Assembly (NCBI GenBank): GCA_964630305.1
Contig: CAZVTR010000029.1
Coordinates: 1 to 33,460, forward strand
Source: JAKPPT01 sp964630305
GTDB lineage: Bacteria > Spirochaetota > Spirochaetia > Treponematales > UBA12059
Length of the DNA: 33,460 nt
Reading direction: 5' to 3'
Below are positions 23,786 to 32,332 of this stretch, piece by piece (positions within the stretch are counted from its first letter, which is position 1; every line of letters starts with the position of its first letter). A model generated the notes under the pieces. That model was not told the origin of the DNA and did not search any database. It saw nothing but the letters and a program-made list of their open reading frames with translations. A program made the position numbers and the translations under genes.

Positions 23786-25063
23786 TTACTTTTTAGCTCG
23801 AATTCGTTCAAAGCCGCAGTATGGGATTAAGGACTTAGGAATGCGGACAGAACCGTCTGCTTCCTGAAAGTTTTCAAGCAGAGCCACAATAGCACGCGAA
23901 CATGCAATTGCTGTTCCGTTGAGCATGTGTACAAACTTATTTTTACCGTCGTCATCCTTATAGCGGATGTTTAAGCGGCGCGCTTGATAATCGGTACAGT
24001 TAGAAGTCGAGGTAACTTCTCCCCACTCGCCGCCGTTTCTTCCGGGCATCCATGCTTCAAGATCCCATTTGCGGTATGCAGGGGCTCCGAGATCGCCGGT
24101 GCAGGTATCAACGACACGGAAAGGAATTTCTAAGCTAGAGAAAATTTCTTCTTCAATGAGCCTCAGTTCTTCATGGTATTTGTCAGATTCTTCAGGCAAG
24201 CAGTAGACAAACATTTCCACTTTAGTAAACTGGTGTACGCGGTAGAGTCCTTTTGAAAATTGCCCGGCAGCGCCAGCTTCGCGTCTGAAACAGTGCGAAA
24301 CACCTACGAGCTTTAAGGGCAGCTTTTCTTTTTGCAGAATTTCATTAGCATGGTAACCGCCCAGTGTTATTTCGGCAGTGCCGATAAGACAGAGGTCTTC
24401 GTCGGTCAACGTATACACATTGCTTTCTGAACCGCGCGGGTTAAAGCCAATGCCTTCAAGTATCTCAGTTTTCGCTAAATCCGGAGTGATAAATGGCACA
24501 AAGCCTTTTGCAATGAGCTTATCAAGAGCATAACGCACTAACGCTAATTCCAGAATGACTCCCTCGTTTTTAAGATAATAGAACTTTGCACCGGTAACAC
24601 GAGCTGCGGTATCAAAATCGATAATATCGAGTTCAGAACCTAGTGTTACATGGTCTTTTGGCGTAAATGAAAATGACGGCACAGTGCCAATTCGTTTTAC
24701 TTCGAGATTATCTTTATCTTCTTTTCCGACGGGCGCATCCGGATGTGCCATATTGGGAATTTTTCTGAGTTCTGCTGTATAGCGTGTTTCTTGATCCGCA
24801 AGCAACGCTTCCAGCTGAGCAATTGCTTCTTTAATTGCCTTCCCTTCTTCGATGAGTGCTGTGCGCTCATTCGGTTCGAGCTTGCCTTTCATGGCATCCG
24901 CAACTTCATTGCGGCGTTTGCGCTTCTCTTCAAGGAGCTGTAAGGTTTGATTTCGCTCATCGTACAGTTTTACAGCGAGATCAGGGTCCGCCTGCATGAA
25001 CCGATTCTTGATATTGGTGCGTACTGCATCAAGATTTTCTTTGACAAATTTAATATCCAACAT
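23786..25063 (-). CDS. serS: serine--tRNA ligase
   Basis: This encodes 425 residues from the ATG at 25063, giving the normal MLDIKFVKEN start. A TTG at 25102 would add 13 atypical residues and lies within the -35 box, so it cannot be on the transcript. Residues 25-110 form the long antiparallel coiled coil that holds the tRNA-Ser variable arm. The class II core has motif 2 (SHCFRREAGAAGQFSKGLYRVHQF), the serine-binding region around TSTSNCTDYQARR, and motif 3 (LNGTAIACSRAIVALLEN). No Shine-Dalgarno precedes the start. The -10 box lies about 10 bases from the ATG, so the leader is only a few nucleotides. Confidence 0.96.
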   Translation of the reverse strand: MLDIKFVKENLDAVRTNIKNRFMQADPDLAVKLYDERNQTLQLLEEKRKRRNEVADAMKGKLEPNERTALIEEGKAIKEAIAQLEALLADQETRYTAELRKIPNMAHPDAPVGKEDKDNLEVKRIGTVPSFSFTPKDHVTLGSELDIIDFDTAARVTGAKFYYLKNEGVILELALVRYALDKLIAKGFVPFITPDLAKTEILEGIGFNPRGSESNVYTLTDEDLCLIGTAEITLGGYHANEILQKEKLPLKLVGVSHCFRREAGAAGQFSKGLYRVHQFTKVEMFVYCLPEESDKYHEELRLIEEEIFSSLEIPFRVVDTCTGDLGAPAYRKWDLEAWMPGRNGGEWGEVTSTSNCTDYQARRLNIRYKDDDGKNKFVHMLNGTAIACSRAIVALLENFQEADGSVRIPKSLIPYCGFERIRAKK

Positions 25064-25073
25064 AGTGGGATCT

Positions 25074-25102
25074 ATTCTATCCTGAAATACACTAAACTGC
25101 AA
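25074..25102 (-). promoter_or_regulatory. serS promoter, near-leaderless
   Basis: On the minus strand, TTGCAG (25102-25097) and TAGAAT (25079-25074) have a 17-bp spacer. The expected start near 25067 leaves about 3-5 nt before ATG. Confidence 0.7.
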
Positions 25103-25113
25103 CTGGCTTGATA

Positions 25114-25142
25114 TTGAGTAATCATGTAATGTTTGCTATGCT
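25114..25142 (+). promoter_or_regulatory. possible promoter of the small-ORF/prfA/prmC/rel operon, leaderless
   Basis: TTGAGT (25114-25119) and TATGCT (25137-25142) are 17 bp apart. Seven bases follow before the ATG at 25150, with no ribosome binding site. Both boxes match consensus at four of six positions, so this is tentative. It is divergent from the serS promoter, with the two -35 boxes 11 bp apart. Confidence 0.5.
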
Positions 25143-25149
25143 TGCATTC

Positions 25150-25332
25150 ATGAAGCTGAATATTAATAATCGTGGTAATGGCGCTTGCCCATTGTGCCAG
25201 TTTGCGGACAATTGTGTTTTACACCAAAAACTGCGAATAGCGGTTGATACTGCAGAGAAAGCATTTAAAGGAAACCCTGACGATGAGATGCAATTAGTAA
25301 TTTATTCCTGTCCGTATTTTAAGGAGCGTTAA
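25150..25332 (+). CDS. 60-residue Cys-rich protein, putative zinc-binding
   Basis: The start is taken at the ATG at 25150; earlier in-frame codons from 25108 would lie within the promoter and encode unremarkable residues. The peptide contains CPLCQFADNCVLH near residues 13-25 and a C-terminal YSCPYF, giving four Cys and a His that could hold a metal. It has no signal peptide or membrane helix. It lies 4 bp ahead of prfA, whose ribosome binding site (AAGGAG) is inside its 3' end, so it is probably cotranscribed. I do not recognise a named family. Confidence 0.65.
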   Translation: MKLNINNRGNGACPLCQFADNCVLHQKLRIAVDTAEKAFKGNPDDEMQLVIYSCPYFKER

Positions 25333-25336
25333 TACT

Positions 25337-26401
25337 GTGCTTGACCGGCTGAATACTGTTACTCAGAGACTTGCAGAAATAGATGCGCTTATAGATGAAG
25401 GCAGCGTGCTGAGGGATCAAAAAAAGTATAAAGAGCTCATGAAAGAACGTGCATACTGTGTCCGGTTGCAGGAAGCGTATCAGGAATATCTATCAACTGA
25501 ATCCCAGCTAAAACAAGCACATGAGATGGCAGAAACCGAATCTGATGCTGAGCTTAAGAAAATGGCTCATGAAGAGGTTCGGATACTTGAAGCTCGCCTC
25601 AATGAATTACAAGAGAAAATAACAGAACTACTTATCCCGCCAGATCCGTTAAATGATAAAGGCATCATTATGGAAATAAGAGCTGGAACTGGCGGAGACG
25701 AAGCTGCGCTTTTTGCTGCTGATTTATTCCGCATGTATGGGCGTTATGCTGATAAAAAAGGCTGGAAGCTCGAAGTAATGAGCGCAAGTGAAACGGAACT
25801 CGGCGGTTATAAAGAAATAATTTTTTCGGTAAGCGGAGAAGGTGTTTACGGTCTTTTGCGCTATGAAAGCGGTGTTCACCGTGTACAGCGCGTGCCCGAT
25901 ACAGAAGCATCGGGACGAGTACACACCAGTGCTGTTACAGTCGCAGTGTTGCCCGAAGTAGAAGAAACAGAGATAGAAATAAAACAAGAAGATTTACGCA
26001 TTGATGTTATGCGTGCCGGCGGTCCCGGAGGTCAGTGCGTTAATACGACAGATTCTGCAGTGCGAATCACGCATTTGCCGACAGGTATAACAGTGCACTG
26101 TCAGGATGAAAAAAGCCAGATTAAAAATAAGGCAAAGGCAATGCGCATTCTCCGCTCCCGCTTGTTTGAATTGGAAGAAGAAAAGAAACAGGCAGAGCGT
26201 GCAGAAACCCGTAAGAATCAAATAGGAAGCGGCGATCGATCAGAACGTATTCGTACCTATAACTTCCCCCAAAACAGAGTTACCGATCATCGCATTGACT
26301 TGACTCTCTATAAGCTGGATCTCTTCATGCTTGGGGATATTGAAGAAGTGCTCACGGCTTTAGCTGTTAAACACAAGGAAGAAGCCCTTAAGGCTTCCTG
26401 A
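25337..26401 (+). CDS. prfA: peptide chain release factor 1
   Basis: This encodes 354 residues from a GTG at 25337 with AAGGAG upstream. It ends translation at UAA and UAG. The RF1-type codon-reading tripeptide P-x-T appears as PDT in HRVQRVPDTEASGRVHTSA, distinct from the SPF of RF2. The catalytic GGQ is at 231-233 in MRAGGPGGQCVN, and its Gln233 is the methylation target of PrmC, encoded by the next gene. Domain 1 (about 1-100) is the usual long helical part. No programmed frameshift is present. Confidence 0.96.
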   Translation: MLDRLNTVTQRLAEIDALIDEGSVLRDQKKYKELMKERAYCVRLQEAYQEYLSTESQLKQAHEMAETESDAELKKMAHEEVRILEARLNELQEKITELLIPPDPLNDKGIIMEIRAGTGGDEAALFAADLFRMYGRYADKKGWKLEVMSASETELGGYKEIIFSVSGEGVYGLLRYESGVHRVQRVPDTEASGRVHTSAVTVAVLPEVEETEIEIKQEDLRIDVMRAGGPGGQCVNTTDSAVRITHLPTGITVHCQDEKSQIKNKAKAMRILRSRLFELEEEKKQAERAETRKNQIGSGDRSERIRTYNFPQNRVTDHRIDLTLYKLDLFMLGDIEEVLTALAVKHKEEALKAS

Positions 26402-26416
26402 TCAAGGAGATGGGCT

Positions 26417-27286
26417 ATGGCTTTCACTGCTGGTTCGCTCCTCAGGGAAGCAGGCAGGAAGCTGGCTAGTGCAGGTTTTGAATCTGCTTCCCTTGATGCA
26501 CAAATTCTCCTTGCTCATGTTTTAAAAAAACCTCGAGAGTTTATACTCATTCATAGTGATGCTGCATTACAGCAAAGAGAAGTGGCTGAATTTGAATCTT
26601 TTGTTAATCGCCGCCTTGCTGGTGAAGCCATAGCCTATATTGTTGGCGAAAAAGAGTTTTTTAATTATAAATTTAAAATAACTCCTGCCGTTCTTGTGCC
26701 GAGACCTGAAACAGAACTCTTAGTTGAACATACACTTGATTTCTTACACAATGTGTTAAAAAATATTTCAACTGATTTATATAAAACTGTTCGATACCAT
26801 GATGCCTGTACTGGTTCTGGCTGTGTAGGTATTAGCGTTAAAGCAATGGTTCCTGAGCTAGATGTCAGTGTTTCGGATATTTCTCAAGACGCTCTTGCTG
26901 TTTGCAGAACAAACATGCATGCTGTGCTGGGCTATGAAATACCGTCCTATAAAAGTAATTTGCTCGATGTTGTTCCGGGAACATTTATGTGCATCACCGC
27001 TAATCCGCCGTACGTAACTACTGATTATACAGATAAGCTTATGGGAAAAAAGCTTAAAGAACCGCGTATAGCGCTTGATGGCGGACTGGATGGACTTGAT
27101 TTGTATCGAAAATTAATTCCCGATGCATATAAAAAATTATTGGAAGGCGGAGCGCTGTTTGTAGAAATTGGCGAAGAACAAGCAGCTGCAATAGCTGAAA
27201 TGTATTCTGAAACAGGTTTTACTGAAATACAGGTATACCAAGATCTTGCTGGACATGATCGAATTGTATGTGGAGTAAAAAAATGA
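26417..27286 (+). CDS. prmC: release factor glutamine methyltransferase PrmC
   Basis: This encodes 289 residues. It methylates the GGQ glutamine of release factors. The N-terminal helical bundle contains LLAHVLKKPREFILIHSD. The SAM-binding motif I is DACTGSGCVGISV from residue 129, slightly altered from DLGTGSG, and the catalytic NPPY is at 196-199. VPRPETELLV is also present. AAGGAG precedes the ATG. The stop overlaps the start of the Rel gene (ATGA, 27283-27286). Confidence 0.95.
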   Translation: MAFTAGSLLREAGRKLASAGFESASLDAQILLAHVLKKPREFILIHSDAALQQREVAEFESFVNRRLAGEAIAYIVGEKEFFNYKFKITPAVLVPRPETELLVEHTLDFLHNVLKNISTDLYKTVRYHDACTGSGCVGISVKAMVPELDVSVSDISQDALAVCRTNMHAVLGYEIPSYKSNLLDVVPGTFMCITANPPYVTTDYTDKLMGKKLKEPRIALDGGLDGLDLYRKLIPDAYKKLLEGGALFVEIGEEQAAAIAEMYSETGFTEIQVYQDLAGHDRIVCGVKK

Positions 27287-29289
27287 AATACTCGGCCGAC
27301 AGCGGAAAACTTTTAAATTTATTTACCGGACTGGAAAAAGAACGGATTCAAAATGCCTTAGCATATAATGTAATGATTTCTGGGGGAAAACAACGAATAT
27401 CAGGGGAACCCGAAAGCGAACACCCGGTGCGGGTTGCTGGGATTTTAGCTGAGATGGGACTCGATGCTGATGCAATAATTGCTGCCCTTTTGCATCATGT
27501 TCAGCTTTCTGATGAACATAAGAAAAATATTGAAAGCAGTTTTGGTCAAAAAATAGTTATATTTCTTGAGGACTTGCAAAAAATATCCGAAGTGCATGCT
27601 AAAAATAAAACGATACAAGCAGCGGAAACTGTAAGAAAAATTCTTTTTGCTATGATTAAAGATATTCGCATTATTATTATTAAACTTGCAGATAAGCTTG
27701 ATAATATGCGTACGCTTAAATACCTCGAAGAGGAAGACCGGAAACGAATTGCAGCGGAGTGCATTGATATTTTTGCTCCGCTTGCGGATAGGCTTGGTAT
27801 CAGCTGGATGAAAGATGAGCTTGAAGACCTTTCTCTTAAAGAATTAAATAATGACGCATATAAGCAAATTAAAGCGCTTGTTCAAGAGAAAAAAGATGAG
27901 CGTGATAAGTTTCTTGAATATGCAAAGCAAGAGCTGCTTCAAAAGGCTATAAGCGAGGGCTTAAAAATAGAAATTACAACAAGAGCTAAGCACTTTTACT
28001 CTATATATCAAAAATTAAGGAAGCGTTCAAAATCTGCAGATGAAGTGTTTGATCTTTTAGGCTTGCGTGTTTTTTGTGAATCGCAAAATGATTGCTATAC
28101 AATGTTAGGAATAATTCACACTTTGTGGAAGCCGCTTGAAGGCAGATTCAAAGATTATATAGCCATGCCAAAATCCAACGGCTATCAGAGTTTGCATACA
28201 ACTGTTATAACACAAACAGGTAAAATACTTGAAATTCAAATACGAACCTATGAAATGCACCATGTGGCAGAGTTCGGTATCGCATCGCACTGGTTATATA
28301 AAAAAGGATCGACATCTGAAATTGTTGATGTCAGCAATTTGCCCATTATTAATAAAATGAAAAACTGGGCAACGATGCTTGAATCCGGAGAATATTTTTT
28401 ACAGGAAATTAAACAGGAGCTTTTAAAGGATTCAATTATTTTATTTACACCCAAAGGCGATGCAATTGAACTCCCTGCCGGTTCTACGGCTTTGGATTTT
28501 GCTTTTGCGGTGCATACCGATGTAGGAATCCACTGCCATATGGCAAAAGCAAATGGTGCTATTGTATCTCTAGTGACACCGCTTGAAAATGCACAGGTAA
28601 TTGAAATAATTACAAGCACCACAGCGCATCCGAATATCAATTGGCTGCAATCGGTAAAAACATCAAAAGCTCGTTCAAAAATACGGCAGTGGCTCATGAA
28701 TAATGAACGAGTACTGGCAATTGAACATAATATAGTCGCCGGGCGCCAGCTTGATAAACGGCCACAGGAACAGCATAAACCGCAGGAAACAACGCCAGAA
28801 ACAATACCGCTTGAGTTTACAGCAGAAGATTATAAAAAGGAATTTGATCCCGATAAGGCTGGTATAACGGTGCAGGGAGGAAAAGGATATCTTATTAGAA
28901 TTGCATCATGCTGTAAACCTCGTGCAGGTGATGAAATTATTGGATATATTTCACGAGGCCGCGGTATAATTGTGCATAAAAAAAATTGCAGAAACCTGCA
29001 CTATATTGCAGAGTTTCCTGAACGCGCTATTCCTGTTCAATGGGAATCAACACCAGAAACACAGCACAGATTTTTTATCAGAGCGCACAAAACCTATAAT
29101 CTTTTTTCAGAAATTGATAATGCAATAAAAAAAGATGGCGGCAGATTGCTTGAAGGTAAATTCGAAATTGAGCATGATCACCTTGCAGGATATGTGCTCA
29201 TTAGCCACAATAACCCCGGCCAGCTTAAGCGCGCAGAAAAAAATATAAAAAAAATACCTTCAATTATTGAAATGCAGCGCATTGAATAA
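27283..29289 (+). CDS. rel: long RelA/SpoT homologue, synthetase intact, hydrolase motif degenerate
   Basis: This encodes 668 residues from the ATG at 27283 (GGAG 7 bp upstream; the ATG at 27268 has none). Long RSH proteins make and/or break (p)ppGpp. The HD-type hydrolase region (about 25-180) keeps R38, H47 and the KLADKLDNMRT segment, but the catalytic HDxxED block reads HHVQLS at 71-76, so the HD Asp and both acidic residues are replaced. The synthetase region keeps RAKHFYS (from 234), D257 in VFDLLGLR, R288-F-K-D291 (the RxKD signature of bifunctional Rel) and E317 in LEIQIRT. A TGS domain (about 383-445), a Cys-pair zinc motif (C543-C544) and a C-terminal ACT domain (about 590-668) follow. 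The protein is predicted to synthesise but not hydrolyse. Confidence 0.92.
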   Translation: MKYSADSGKLLNLFTGLEKERIQNALAYNVMISGGKQRISGEPESEHPVRVAGILAEMGLDADAIIAALLHHVQLSDEHKKNIESSFGQKIVIFLEDLQKISEVHAKNKTIQAAETVRKILFAMIKDIRIIIIKLADKLDNMRTLKYLEEEDRKRIAAECIDIFAPLADRLGISWMKDELEDLSLKELNNDAYKQIKALVQEKKDERDKFLEYAKQELLQKAISEGLKIEITTRAKHFYSIYQKLRKRSKSADEVFDLLGLRVFCESQNDCYTMLGIIHTLWKPLEGRFKDYIAMPKSNGYQSLHTTVITQTGKILEIQIRTYEMHHVAEFGIASHWLYKKGSTSEIVDVSNLPIINKMKNWATMLESGEYFLQEIKQELLKDSIILFTPKGDAIELPAGSTALDFAFAVHTDVGIHCHMAKANGAIVSLVTPLENAQVIEIITSTTAHPNINWLQSVKTSKARSKIRQWLMNNERVLAIEHNIVAGRQLDKRPQEQHKPQETTPETIPLEFTAEDYKKEFDPDKAGITVQGGKGYLIRIASCCKPRAGDEIIGYISRGRGIIVHKKNCRNLHYIAEFPERAIPVQWESTPETQHRFFIRAHKTYNLFSEIDNAIKKDGGRLLEGKFEIEHDHLAGYVLISHNNPGQLKRAEKNIKKIPSIIEMQRIE

Positions 29290-29290
29290 T

Positions 29291-29324
29291 AAAAAAGCTG
29301 TCCATAAAAACGGACAGCTTTTTG
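29291..29324. terminator. bidirectional terminator between rel and the M16 pair
   Basis: AAAAGCTGTCC (29293-29303) pairs with GGACAGCTTTT (29312-29322) around an 8-nt loop with A and T tails. A second inverted repeat, TATGTTCACA/TGTGAGCATA at 29330-29353, adds a hairpin on the side of the minus-strand gene. Confidence 0.85.
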
Positions 29325-29366
29325 CGTTCTATGTTCACAATGCTGTGAGCATAGAATTATAACGAT

Positions 29367-30767
29367 TTATTTTGCAGTAAACTTGGAAAAATTATCTTTA
29401 TTTACTGAATTAAGTGAAGCTTGATCGCTTACAACAATCCAGGTAATGGTACCATTAACAAGTGTTTTATTAACCACTCTAATAACATCTTCTGGTGTAA
29501 TTGCATTGATTTTATCTGCAAGCCGCAGGTATTCATACGCGTCGTTGAAATAGAGGAAGCTTGAAGCAAGCTGGCTTGCTTGTTCTGCATTTGTTACCTG
29601 GTTGCCAAAGAATGTGTTAATATACTTTGCCTTGTAAGCATCAATTGTTTCAGTGAGTGGCGCATACTTATCGCCTTTGCCCTTAATGTTGAGCGTCTTT
29701 CCGGAAGCAAGCAGTTTAATAGCTTGATCAACCCAAAGTTTTGCACTGCTTGGTTTATTTGTCTTAAATACTACAAGTGAGCCATAGCTGTTTTTAAATC
29801 CATGAGCATTTGCCCAAACCGAGTAGCATCCGCCGTTATCGGTGCGGACAATACTGAAAAGAAGCTCATTGAGAATTGAATTTGCAAACTGCTGAACAAG
29901 AAAATCTTTATCAGTTACCGGGGCAATAGGATAATCGCCGCGCACATGAGCAACACCGCGTGCAGTTTTAAAGGGGACAAGCAGCAAGTCTGCTTTTGGT
30001 GTCCATTTGGGAACTTCTGGAATAGTAATATTTTTTTTCTGAACTTTTCCGAAAGTTGCTTCAAGATCTTTAAGGAGAGCAGCTTCATCAAAATTGCCTA
30101 CTGCAACAATAAACAGCCGCTCTGCTCCAAATGTTGCTGAATAGAAGTTTTTAACATCATCCAATGTTAAAGCAGTAATAGTCTGCACTGTGCCTTTTGC
30201 TTCAATTGCATAGGGGTGGCCTGCAAACATTGCTTTATGAAGTTCAGCAACTGTGAATTCATACTGATCGGTTGTTGATTTTTGTGCAGCAACTTTAAGA
30301 TCATTCTGAACCTGCTTAAACATGTCAGGGAGCATGCTTGGGTTCATAAAAACATCGGCAAATACAGGGAAGAGTTCTTTCCAGTATTTGTCCAGTGTAT
30401 TGAGATCAAAAGTGGAATAATCATATCCAACTGCACTGTATGAAATAGATGAGCTTTTTTCATACATGGTGCGTTTTAAGAATTCATAGTTGTATTTTTC
30501 TGAACCGCGGGTCATCAGCGCTAAGGTGAGCGCTTCGAGTCCAGCTTGTTCAGGTTTGAGCATTGCAACACCGCCCTTAAGTACAACTTTGAGATTGTAA
30601 ACTTTATTGGCAGGGTTTTTCTTAATAATAACAGGTATTCCATTTGACAATGTTTTAACTGTTATTGATCCCTTGTTGAGTTCGTAAAATGACTGCGCTT
30701 GTCCGAAAACAGGCATTAGCAGTGCAAGTACTGCTGTAAATATAATGACTTTTCTTAGTGTTTTCAT
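29367..30767 (-). CDS. secreted M16 family peptidase homologue, non-catalytic partner
   Basis: This encodes 466 residues from the ATG at 30767, which has GGAAGGAT upstream and overlaps the previous stop as ATGA; the longer frame to 30782 lies in the upstream gene. The signal peptide ends VFGQAQ. The fold opening (VKTLSNGIPVIIKKNPANKVYNLKVVLKGG) is M16, but the zinc motif HxxEH is replaced around AGLEALTLALMTRG, so the protein cannot bind zinc there. The second half-domain (VRTDNGGCYSVWANAHGFKNSYGSL) keeps the Arg/Tyr region that completes the active site of a partner subunit. It is therefore the likely non-catalytic half of a periplasmic heterodimer with the adjacent gene product. Confidence 0.9.
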   Translation of the reverse strand: MKTLRKVIIFTAVLALLMPVFGQAQSFYELNKGSITVKTLSNGIPVIIKKNPANKVYNLKVVLKGGVAMLKPEQAGLEALTLALMTRGSEKYNYEFLKRTMYEKSSSISYSAVGYDYSTFDLNTLDKYWKELFPVFADVFMNPSMLPDMFKQVQNDLKVAAQKSTTDQYEFTVAELHKAMFAGHPYAIEAKGTVQTITALTLDDVKNFYSATFGAERLFIVAVGNFDEAALLKDLEATFGKVQKKNITIPEVPKWTPKADLLLVPFKTARGVAHVRGDYPIAPVTDKDFLVQQFANSILNELLFSIVRTDNGGCYSVWANAHGFKNSYGSLVVFKTNKPSSAKLWVDQAIKLLASGKTLNIKGKGDKYAPLTETIDAYKAKYINTFFGNQVTNAEQASQLASSFLYFNDAYEYLRLADKINAITPEDVIRVVNKTLVNGTITWIVVSDQASLNSVNKDNFSKFTAK

Positions 30768-32230
30768 TTTGCATCCTTCCACCAGTAAGCATTTTCTTCT
30801 GTTATTGTAATGAATCCTGCATCAGCAAGTGATTTCCTTTCTGTGGCTACATCATCAGGATTTGCTCGGATAACGATGATCTCAGTATTGTTAAGCACAT
30901 ATTTTGTAAGGAATGCAGCAATTTCCTTTTGGGTAACTTTTTTCATATTTGGAACATACCCAAAATAGTAATCTGTAGAAGCAACGGACCACCAGAACGA
31001 CAAGGTGTTCATAAAGCCTTCTGGATTTTCAAGGCTTATGAGGTCATGATCTTCCATAATTGCTTTTACCGTATCATACTCTTTCTGAGCAAAATAGTTA
31101 GGATTAGATACAATACTCTTAATTACTTCATCGATAACGACAGGTTTAAAGTATTTAAGCGCTCGTTCTGCCATAGGAAGGTTTTGATTCACAAAGAAAT
31201 ATGTTGAGAAGAAAATCTGTCCGCCATCGCGCTGTGTATAGTAGTAAGCGCTAATATAATCTTTGTTATAGAGACCGGGAACTTTATCGTTGATGGTGTT
31301 TTTGAATGCACCATCAGGGTTGTCAACAAGGTAACCCCAAACATCAGCGGCATAGGTTGCAGCGGGATCTTGTAATACATCGGGGCCTCGGTATGAGAGC
31401 TGCATGTAAGCAATACCCTGAGGCAGTGAGTCATCGGGAATTACAAGATAGAGCGGTTTTGCCACAGCAGGAGTCGGGTGCGGAGGGAGCGGGTTTTTCC
31501 AAGGATCTGCGCCTTTTTTCCATGTTCCAAACCATTTCTTTACCATTTCGAGCGCAGTTTTAGGATTGACATCACCGGAAATGAAAATTGCAGCATTGTT
31601 TGGAATATAGTAGGTGTTTTGGATAGTCCGCATGATCGCAGGAGTTGCGGAACGGATTGCTTTTTCAAATCCGCCAACATCACGGCGCCAGGGAAACTTT
31701 GAAAACATATACTTGTCCATTGCAGCATTGTAAATATGATCCGGGTCTGCAAGTTCTCCATTAATTTCATTGACAACTACATCTTTTTCAATTGTAAGCT
31801 CTTCTGGATCAAATAGTGGTTCACGTACTGCCCATGACCAGAATTCGATACCGGCATCGAGTTTTGAAGATGGGACGGTAAAATAATAGGTAACATATTC
31901 AGTTGAAGTTCCGCCGTTCCATTCAGAAACGCCAAGATCGGTCATTGCAGCTGAAAATTCTGTTTCTGTTTTATATTTTGAATTGCCTTTGAACAAAAGG
32001 TGTTCATAGAGATGAAATAACCCTGCTGTTTCCGGTGTCTGAGTAATAGCACCGCAGCGGAATGTTATTTGAATTCTGGCTAACGGAACTGCATGGTTTT
32101 CAAGAATAAAAACCTCAAGACCATTGTCCAGTGTGTATCGGGTAAGACCCGGGAATGGGGTTGCTTGTGCAGCAAGCGGGACGACAGCAATGAAGAGCAT
32201 TGCTATCAGAGCAAGTACATAACGTTTCAT
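30764..32230 (-). CDS. secreted M16 family zinc peptidase, catalytic subunit
   Basis: This encodes 488 residues. The signal peptide ends PLAAQA. The inverted zinc motif is intact: H73-L-Y-E76-H77, with the third ligand probably E155 in EKDVVVNEINGE, 78 residues later as in pitrilysin relatives. The protein begins RYTLDNGLEVFILENHAVPLARI, the usual M16 opening. An ideal GGAGG precedes the ATG, and a promoter with a 17-bp spacer lies 60 bp upstream. The non-catalytic partner follows in an ATGA overlap. Bacterial M16 pairs of this kind degrade or process peptides in the periplasm; the substrate is unknown here. Confidence 0.93.
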   Translation of the reverse strand: MKRYVLALIAMLFIAVVPLAAQATPFPGLTRYTLDNGLEVFILENHAVPLARIQITFRCGAITQTPETAGLFHLYEHLLFKGNSKYKTETEFSAAMTDLGVSEWNGGTSTEYVTYYFTVPSSKLDAGIEFWSWAVREPLFDPEELTIEKDVVVNEINGELADPDHIYNAAMDKYMFSKFPWRRDVGGFEKAIRSATPAIMRTIQNTYYIPNNAAIFISGDVNPKTALEMVKKWFGTWKKGADPWKNPLPPHPTPAVAKPLYLVIPDDSLPQGIAYMQLSYRGPDVLQDPAATYAADVWGYLVDNPDGAFKNTINDKVPGLYNKDYISAYYYTQRDGGQIFFSTYFFVNQNLPMAERALKYFKPVVIDEVIKSIVSNPNYFAQKEYDTVKAIMEDHDLISLENPEGFMNTLSFWWSVASTDYYFGYVPNMKKVTQKEIAAFLTKYVLNNTEIIVIRANPDDVATERKSLADAGFITITEENAYWWKDAK

Positions 32231-32289
32231 ATTACCTCCATGGAGCTAGTGCCAGCCCCAGCATTATGGTTCAAAAAAGAACCGCTACC

Positions 32290-32318
32290 ATTGTAAATGA
32301 GAAAAAATCAATCGTCAA
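32290..32318 (-). promoter_or_regulatory. promoter of the M16 peptidase operon
   Basis: On the minus strand, TTGACG (32318-32313) and TACAAT (32295-32290) are separated by 17 bp, each matching consensus at five of six positions. The start is expected near 32283. A perfect GGTTC-N6-GAACC dyad (32268-32283) covers the first transcribed bases. Confidence 0.75.
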
Positions 32319-32332
32319 TGAAAATTATTTCG

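Noticed and set aside
23786..25102. TTG start of serS at 25102
   Set aside because: The codon lies in the -35 box of the promoter, and the added residues are not part of the SerRS N-terminus.
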